Part shown: one piece after another, positions 59,539 through 64,000 of the stretch | Layout: each line of letters begins with the position of its first letter | Numbering within the stretch: position 1 is the stretch's first letter | Assembly: GCA_963805705.1 (NCBI GenBank) | Contig: CAWDVH010000005.1 | Location: 310,001 to 374,000 of the forward strand | Direction of reading: 5' to 3' | DNA from: CAWDVH01 sp963805705 | GTDB taxonomy: Bacteria; Actinomycetota; Actinomycetes; Streptosporangiales; Streptosporangiaceae | DNA length: 64,000 nt | Made by a program: the position numbers and the translations under genes | The notes under the pieces: model-generated | What the model saw: only the letters and a program-made list of their open reading frames with translations | Database searches by the model: none | Told to the model about the DNA's origin: nothing

Positions 59539-60256
59539 CACAGGGCACTGGCTCGCGGGCCGGGTGGCCGTGGTGACGGGCGCCAGCCGCGGGATCGGCG
59601 CGGCGACCGCCCGCGCCGTGGCCGGCGCCGGCGCTCATGCCGTGCTGGCGGCCCGTGACGGCGACGCTCTGGACACCGTCGCCACGGGCATCAGGGACCT
59701 CGGCGGCGCGGCCACCCCGGTGCCCGCGGACGTGAGCCGGGCGGACGACGTCGAGCGTCTGTTCGCGGCCGCCGCGACGGCCGGCCCGGTCGCCGCCCTG
59801 GTCTGCGCGGCCGCCGTGCTGACCTCCGCGCCGTTCGCCGAGACCACCCCGAAGATCTGGGACGAGACGCTCGGAATCAACCTGACCGGCTCCTTCCTGT
59901 GCTGCCGCGCCGCGTTCACCGCCATGCTCCCGGCCGGCCAGGGGCGCATCGTCACCATCTCCTCGCTGTCGGGCGTCTACGCGACCGAGAAGTTCCCCGG
60001 GCTGGCCGCCTATAACGTCTCCAAGTACGGGATCATCGGCCTGACCGAGGCCATCGCGGTGGAAGGCAGGCCGCACGGCATCAGCGCCATCTGCGTGAGC
60101 CCGGGCGCGGTCGACACCCAGATGCTGCGTCAGGCCAATCCCGAGCTCCGGCCCGGGCTGACCCCCGATGATGTCGCGCAGCTCATCCTCGCGCTGCTGG
60201 ACAGCCCGCTGGCCCCGGCCAGCGGGGCCAACATCCCGCTCTTCTCCAACCTCTGA
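59531..60256 (+). CDS. Short-chain dehydrogenase/reductase
   Basis: A 241-residue SDR. TGASRGIG (residues 16-23) binds the NAD(P) dinucleotide; the usual NNAG is replaced by CAAA in LVCAAAVLTS; the catalytic set is Asn in GINLTGSF, Ser in ISSLSG and the Y-x3-K motif in YNVSKYGIIG. SVSPGAVDT-like ICVSPGAVDTQ follows. In this operon it may act like sepiapterin reductase, reducing a side-chain carbonyl of the pterin; that is inference. GTG 59531 overlaps the upstream gene. A hairpin follows the stop. Confidence 0.85.
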   Translation: MNDTGHWLAGRVAVVTGASRGIGAATARAVAGAGAHAVLAARDGDALDTVATGIRDLGGAATPVPADVSRADDVERLFAAAATAGPVAALVCAAAVLTSAPFAETTPKIWDETLGINLTGSFLCCRAAFTAMLPAGQGRIVTISSLSGVYATEKFPGLAAYNVSKYGIIGLTEAIAVEGRPHGISAICVSPGAVDTQMLRQANPELRPGLTPDDVAQLILALLDSPLAPASGANIPLFSNL

Positions 60257-60280
60257 CCGGGGTGGGCCAGGATCGGCGGC

Positions 60281-60327
60281 TGCGCCGGCCCGGCCTGGCG
60301 GCCCGGCGTGGCTGCTGGGCCGGCGCA
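60281..60327. terminator. Bidirectional hairpin between convergent genes
   Basis: TGCGCCGGCCC (60281-60291) and GGGCCGGCGCA (60317-60327) are perfect complements around a 25-base GC-rich loop, between the ends of the pterin operon and the convergent DinB gene. Confidence 0.65.
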
Positions 60328-60335
60328 CCGGGCAG

Positions 60336-60878
60336 TTATCTTCCGCGCGCCCCGTCGGCGAGTTCCCTGAGGATGTCGATGTGGCCGTTGTGCCGGGCGG
60401 TCTCCTCGGTCAGGTGGAACAAGATCCAGCGCAGCGTGACCGGCTCAGCCCGCCAGCCCAGGGCGCCCAGGGACGGAGTGTCCAGGTCGAGGGCCGCTAC
60501 CAGGTCGCGGTGCCGGGCGCAGGCCGCCCGGTACTCAGCCAGCAATTGGGTGAGCGGTACCTCGACCGCGATCCGGAACTCGCGATCGGGATCATCGTCG
60601 GTCCACGGCGCGCTGATCGTGCGACCGAGCATCTTATCCTCGATCCACGAGCTTTCGACCCAGCGCAGGTGGCTGACCAGCCCGGAGATCGTCATCAGCG
60701 GCGAGCCAGGCAGCGGCGCCCGGCGGGCGTCCGCATCCGACAGGCCCGCGCACTTGGCTTGCACGGTGTCGCGGGCGTAGTCCAGGAATGTGGTCAGGAT
60801 CGTGCGCTCGTCCCAGCTGGGCGGGACGTCATCGGCCCGGCCGGCCGAGATCGACTGTGAAGCTGACTCTGAAGTCAT
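60336..60878 (-). CDS. DinB-family protein
   Basis: A 180-residue DinB/DUF664 protein. ERTILTTFLDYARDTVQAKCAGL starts the helical bundle; candidate metal histidines are in ISGLVSHLRWVESSW (about 67) and ILFHLTEETARHNGHIDILRELA (about 154-168). Fold members are metal-dependent thiol or transfer enzymes; substrate unknown. ATG 60878 has GAGGGATGAC just upstream, but this ribosome site lies in the right arm of a 17-base palindrome, and a 13-residue leader ORF precedes it, so translation may be regulated. Confidence 0.82.
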   Translation of the reverse strand: MTSESASQSISAGRADDVPPSWDERTILTTFLDYARDTVQAKCAGLSDADARRAPLPGSPLMTISGLVSHLRWVESSWIEDKMLGRTISAPWTDDDPDREFRIAVEVPLTQLLAEYRAACARHRDLVAALDLDTPSLGALGWRAEPVTLRWILFHLTEETARHNGHIDILRELADGARGR

Positions 60879-60884
60879 GTCATC

Positions 60885-60901
60885 CCTCTGCTGAGCAGAG
60901 G
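60885..60901 (-). promoter_or_regulatory. Palindrome overlapping the DinB ribosome site
   Basis: CCTCTGCT-G-AGCAGAGG is a perfect 17-base palindrome. On the transcribed strand its distal arm includes the AGAGG of the ribosome site, 6 bases before the ATG. It could hide the site in a hairpin or be an operator. Confidence 0.5.
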
Positions 60902-60915
60902 CGCGACCGGGACTG

Positions 60916-60957
60916 CTATCGGCCAGTCTCCGGAGGCGCCTGAAGGTGGGTGGACAT
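60916..60957 (-). CDS. 13-residue leader peptide ORF upstream of the DinB gene
   Basis: A short frame (MSTHLQAPPETGR) with an excellent ribosome site, GAGAGGAGGCGCG before ATG 60957, ending 14 bases before the RBS-masking palindrome. A ribosome moving through or stalling in it could open or keep closed the hairpin at 60885-60901. No run of one amino acid points to a particular effector. Confidence 0.4.
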   Translation of the reverse strand: MSTHLQAPPETGR

Positions 60958-61069
60958 CGCGCCTCCTCTCTGGCGAGCTGCGCCGCGCCGTGCGGCGGCC
61001 CGCCGAGCCTAACGTGGCAGGCCGGCCCTGGCAACGCATTTCATCCGCTCCGGATGGTAAACGGCGAGG

Positions 61070-62731
61070 TCAGGCCGGATCGGCTGCGGAAGTGAGGGCG
61101 AGGAAGGCCTCTTGCAGGTCACCCTCGGTTACGGCGAGGCCGGTGATGGTGTCCCGGAGGTCGTAGAGGGCCCAGACGGTAGCGTCCGCGTCGGCCGTCA
61201 GCAGGGTGATGCGGTCCGCGTCGGCGTGCACTGCCGTGACGGCCGCGAGCTGGCGGAAGCGGTCAGGCGACCCGGCGAGCGAGCGGAACCGGACGGTTCG
61301 CGCGACCCCCGCTTCGGACTTGACCTGATCCGGCGAGCCGTCGGCGATGATGCGCCCGGAACGCAGCAGGATGATCCGGCCCGCGTGGGTGTCGGCTTCC
61401 TCGAGGTAGTGGGTGGAGAACAAGATCGTCCTCCCGCTCGCGGCGTAGGCACCCAGCACGCCCCAGAACGCTTCGCGGGCCCGGACGTCCATGGCCACCG
61501 TGGGCTCGTCCAGCACGATCAGCTGGGGGTCACCGGAGGCGGCGAGCGCGAAGCGGACGCGCTGGCTCTCTCCGGCCGACAGCTGATCTGTCCGACGCCG
61601 CAGCAGCCCGTCAATCCCGGCGTTCTGGATGAGTTCTGGCAGGTCGGCCGGGTGCGGGTAGGCGTCACGGATGACGCGCAGCAGCGCCCCGACACGCACC
61701 CCGCTCATCAGGGCGGTGTCCTGCAGCATGGCGCCGACCCGGCCCGCGGCGATGGCCTGCACGGGAGATGACCCGAACAGGAACGCCGAGCCGTGATCGG
61801 CGTCGAGCAATCCGAGCATCAGCTCGATGGCGGTGGACTTGCCCGCGCCGTTGGGCCCGAGCAGCGCCACGGGGGTACCCGGACGAATCCGCAGGTCGAT
61901 CCCGTCGAGGGCCCGCACCGGCCCGTAGCACTTGGACAGCTCGCTCAGGCTGATGACCTCCCCGGCCGGCGGCCCGGGGAGCTGTTCGCCTCGGCTGCGG
62001 CGGGGCCGCCGGTGCGCGCCGGCGGTCAGCGCGAGCGCGGTCAGCCCGGCGGTCCAGCCGGCCAGGATGAGCCCGGCGCGAAGCGACGGCGCTGACCCGC
62101 CGGCTACGCGCCAGCCGAGGTCGGCCAGGTTATAGGAAGGCAAGGTGGCGGCGAGGTGCCGCAGCACGGGGGAGAACTGCGCCGGGGGTACCCACAGTCC
62201 GCCCAGGGCGGCCATGGCAAAGTACAGCGCCGTGGTCAGCGCGTACGCGGTCGTGGAGCTGGTCAGCGATCCGATCACGATGCCGAGCGCGACGAACGGC
62301 AGCGTCCCGGCCCACAGCAGGCCCAGGCCCGCTGCCCACTGCCAGGCCTCCAGGGTGACGTGATGGGCCAGCACGGCCGTGACCGCCACGGCGATGATCG
62401 CCGGGAGGGCAACCATGACGCCGGCCACTATGCGCGCGGCCAGTACCCGGCCCGCAGTGAGCGGGGTGACGTCGAGGGCGCGCAGCCAGCCGCTCTCCCG
62501 GTCCCTGGCCAGCCGGGGTGCGGTGGCCGACAGCGCGCCCCACATGGCCCCGAACGCCGCCATCGCGACCATGATCTCCACCTGGGCGGGCAGCTGGCCC
62601 TCGCTCGTCCCGCGGCCGGTGAAGATGCTGGCGAAAAGCAGGTAGAAGCCGACCGGCGCGGCAATCGCCAGGACGAGGTAGCGCGGGTCGCGCAAGCTTC
62701 GCCCGAGCTCCAGCCGCAAGAAGCCAGTCAC
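61070..62731 (-). CDS. ABC transporter with ABC-2 permease fused to ATPase
   Basis: A 553-residue fusion. Residues 1-240 are an ABC-2 type permease with six helices (LAIAAPVGFYLLFASIF and others). The ATPase follows from about 255: Walker A GPNGAGKST near 296, signature LSAGESQR near 385, Walker B LIVLDEPTVAMD near 408, H-loop in FSTHYLEEADTHAGRI. Drug/daunorubicin-type exporters normally have these as two proteins; permease-first fusion is less common. GTG 62731 overlaps the stop of a MarR regulator (GTGA), so that regulator controls its own exporter. Confidence 0.9.
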   Translation of the reverse strand: MTGFLRLELGRSLRDPRYLVLAIAAPVGFYLLFASIFTGRGTSEGQLPAQVEIMVAMAAFGAMWGALSATAPRLARDRESGWLRALDVTPLTAGRVLAARIVAGVMVALPAIIAVAVTAVLAHHVTLEAWQWAAGLGLLWAGTLPFVALGIVIGSLTSSTTAYALTTALYFAMAALGGLWVPPAQFSPVLRHLAATLPSYNLADLGWRVAGGSAPSLRAGLILAGWTAGLTALALTAGAHRRPRRSRGEQLPGPPAGEVISLSELSKCYGPVRALDGIDLRIRPGTPVALLGPNGAGKSTAIELMLGLLDADHGSAFLFGSSPVQAIAAGRVGAMLQDTALMSGVRVGALLRVIRDAYPHPADLPELIQNAGIDGLLRRRTDQLSAGESQRVRFALAASGDPQLIVLDEPTVAMDVRAREAFWGVLGAYAASGRTILFSTHYLEEADTHAGRIILLRSGRIIADGSPDQVKSEAGVARTVRFRSLAGSPDRFRQLAAVTAVHADADRITLLTADADATVWALYDLRDTITGLAVTEGDLQEAFLALTSAADPA

Positions 62732-63267
62732 CGCGCGGCCCGCCTGCCCGCTGCCTGCCCGCGAGCCGCAGCGGCAGCCGGCGCGGCCCGGGCAGCCGAC
62801 GCGGCCTGCCCGGCCACCACGGACCTGATCTCATCTACGAACCCGGCGAGCAGCCGCAGCTCCTCGGAGGAGTATCGGCGCAAGAGCTGTTCGGTGCCTT
62901 GCTGCAATCCGCTGAACGCCTCGCGCCCCCGCGCGCGCCCCTGCTCGGTCACCTCCACGAGCACTCGCCTGCGGTCGCCGGGGTCGCTGACCCGGCGCAA
63001 GTCCCCCTGCCGTTCCGCCCGGTCGATCACGCTGGTGACCGCCGATGTGCTCAGGCCGCCCTGCTCAGCCAGCGCGCCCGCGGACATCGGGCCGCCCCTG
63101 GCCACGATTTCCAGGCAGCGCAGATCAGTCCGGTGCAACCTGAACCTGGCCGCTACCGCCTCGTCCAGGGCGTCCAGGTCCGATCCCAGGGCGCGCAGCG
63201 ACCGGCCGACCCGCCGGCGCAGCCCAGCCCCATCTGAATTGTCACGATTATCGGACATTCCCATCAT
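62728..63267 (-). CDS. MarR-family transcriptional regulator
   Basis: A 179-residue MarR protein. The winged helix is MSAGALAEQGGLSTSAVTSVIDRAERQGDLRRVSDPGDRRRVLVEVTEQGRARG (about residues 60-113). The C-terminal 25 residues are an Ala/Arg tail. It is the first gene of a two-gene unit with an ABC exporter. The start is one of three close ATGs (63267, 63264, 63258) with no ribosome site, so the message may be leaderless; these ATGs overlap an inverted repeat that suits autorepression. Confidence 0.85.
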   Translation of the reverse strand: MMGMSDNRDNSDGAGLRRRVGRSLRALGSDLDALDEAVAARFRLHRTDLRCLEIVARGGPMSAGALAEQGGLSTSAVTSVIDRAERQGDLRRVSDPGDRRRVLVEVTEQGRARGREAFSGLQQGTEQLLRRYSSEELRLLAGFVDEIRSVVAGQAASAARAAPAAAAARGQAAGRRAAR

Positions 63268-63275
63268 CGTAACAA
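63239..63275. promoter_or_regulatory. Candidate MarR operator at the regulator start
   Basis: TTGTCACGAT (63239-63248) and ATCGTAACAA (63266-63275) are inverted with one mismatch around 17 bases. The site covers the start codons of the MarR gene in an AT-rich stretch, as expected for autorepression. Confidence 0.45.
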
Positions 63276-63388
63276 ATCCACCAGAGGATCTGGTCGCGGG
63301 CAGTACGGAGATGCTGGCCCGGGCCCCCGGACTCCATCTCACCGGCCGAAGATGCCGGGCTCCGCCCCGGCGCCCGCCGGTCAGGCGC

Positions 63389-64000
63389 TTAACCGGGCAG
63401 CGACCACAAGTCCGTCTGCTCGTCGGCCAGCACGCCGGCCGCTGGCTGGGCCCTCGTGGCGACTAGGCGCGCGGCGGCCGCCATCTCCGAATCCCGGTCC
63501 AGCTCCGGGTCACCGCCGCGGTCGAGTCCGACGGCCGCCTGCACCCGTCCCGCCACGAGGTAGAACCCGACCAGCTTTCCCTCCGCCAGGCTCCCGCGGA
63601 CGACGAAGTCGTCCCAGGTGGCAGCGTGGCCGACGTACTCCAGCTTGTGCTCGTACTGATCGGACCAGAAGGTATGGATGTAGTCATAGGGGGCCGTCGA
63701 GCCGAGCATCGACCTGGCGGCGGCGGCCCCGTGCTTCTCGGCGTTGTTGTAGTGCTCGACCCGGACCCGGCCGAAAAGAGGATGGAGATGGTTCGCGACA
63801 TCGCCGGCCGCGTACACATCCGCCGCGCTGGTCCGGCACCGTTCGTCGACGAGGATGCCGTTGTCCTGCGCTAGCGATGCGCCCGTGACGGGCGGCACGT
63901 CGAGATTTATCCCGATGCCGGCCACGGCGAAGTCGCACGGCAGCCGGACGCCCCTGGCGGTGACGGCCGCCTCCAGCCGCCCGGTTCCCTCGAACCTGGC
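63389..64000 (-). CDS. FAD-dependent NAD(P)H oxidoreductase (ferredoxin-reductase type), 5' end outside window
   Basis: The C-terminal 203 residues of a pyridine-nucleotide-disulfide-type reductase. LPCDFAVAGIGINLDV leads to VYAAGDVANHLHPLFG, the second FAD-contact motif GDVA, and RVEHYNNAEKHGAAAARSML, FWSDQYEHKLEYVGHA are typical of ferredoxin/rubredoxin reductases partnering with Rieske oxygenases or P450s. The frame is open to the window edge. No partner gene is visible on the side seen. Confidence 0.88.
   Translation of the reverse strand, partial: ARFEGTGRLEAAVTARGVRLPCDFAVAGIGINLDVPPVTGASLAQDNGILVDERCRTSAADVYAAGDVANHLHPLFGRVRVEHYNNAEKHGAAAARSMLGSTAPYDYIHTFWSDQYEHKLEYVGHAATWDDFVVRGSLAEGKLVGFYLVAGRVQAAVGLDRGGDPELDRDSEMAAAARLVATRAQPAAGVLADEQTDLWSLPG

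Overview
The window reads as chromosomal DNA of a high-G+C actinomycete. Codons end almost always in G or C, GTG starts are frequent, and stop/start overlaps (ATGA, GTGA) are common. Mycothiol-linked enzymes, a predicted F420-type oxidoreductase and several protein families that are essentially actinobacterial (DUF6458, DUF7144, DUF6760) support this. The Streptosporangiales or a neighbouring order would fit, but that is inference. I saw no rRNA, tRNA, CRISPR array or insertion sequence.

Left part (1-27 kb) is mostly metabolic and transport genes: the 3' end of a sarcosine oxidase operon (soxA with an apparent frameshift, then soxG); a mycothiol isomerase-fold/DsbA-like/spermidine-synthase-like set; an ABC exporter divergent from a MarR regulator with a palindromic operator between them; an alanine-dehydrogenase-like opine synthase; an S9 peptidase followed by a strong hairpin; small stress-type proteins; an FtsX-type permease; modABC for molybdate with two perfect palindromes and a possible upstream ORF; a DUF2252 protein; an NCS1 permease; a phospholipase-D-like lipoprotein; and a nitrile-hydratase/thiocyanate-hydrolase-type enzyme split into three overlapping genes.

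The centre (27.1-45.2 kb) is a contractile injection system of the phage-tail-like (eCIS) class. A rightward operon of about 15 genes encodes cap (DUF4255), sheath, two gp19-like tube proteins, LysM tube adaptor, VgrG spike, PAAR tip, gp25, baseplate J and tail protein I. It also holds actinobacterial extras: DUF6760, a long disordered repeat protein and a zinc-ribbon membrane protein. Divergent from it are a membrane protein with Ig-like domains and a secreted Ig-like protein; a LuxR-type regulator and an anchored lysozyme-like protein lie just beyond. No AAA+ ATPase, tape measure or tail fibre gene is visible. The flanking membrane-anchored proteins suggest a particle that works at the producer's own envelope rather than one that is simply released; that is inference.

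The right part (45-64 kb) has a flavin monooxygenase/flavin reductase pair behind a TAGTTG-N6-CAACTA palindrome, further hydrolases, and an accessory patch (53-57 kb) with an FtsK-like DNA translocase, a ClpP-like protein that has lost its catalytic triad, and an XRE regulator. There follows a tightly overlapping operon of 6-carboxytetrahydropterin-synthase-like enzyme, methyltransferase, glycosyltransferase and short-chain dehydrogenase, which looks like an uncharacterised modified-pterin pathway. The window closes with a DinB protein behind a leader ORF and an RBS-masking palindrome, a MarR/ABC-exporter pair, and the 3' end of an FAD-dependent oxidoreductase.
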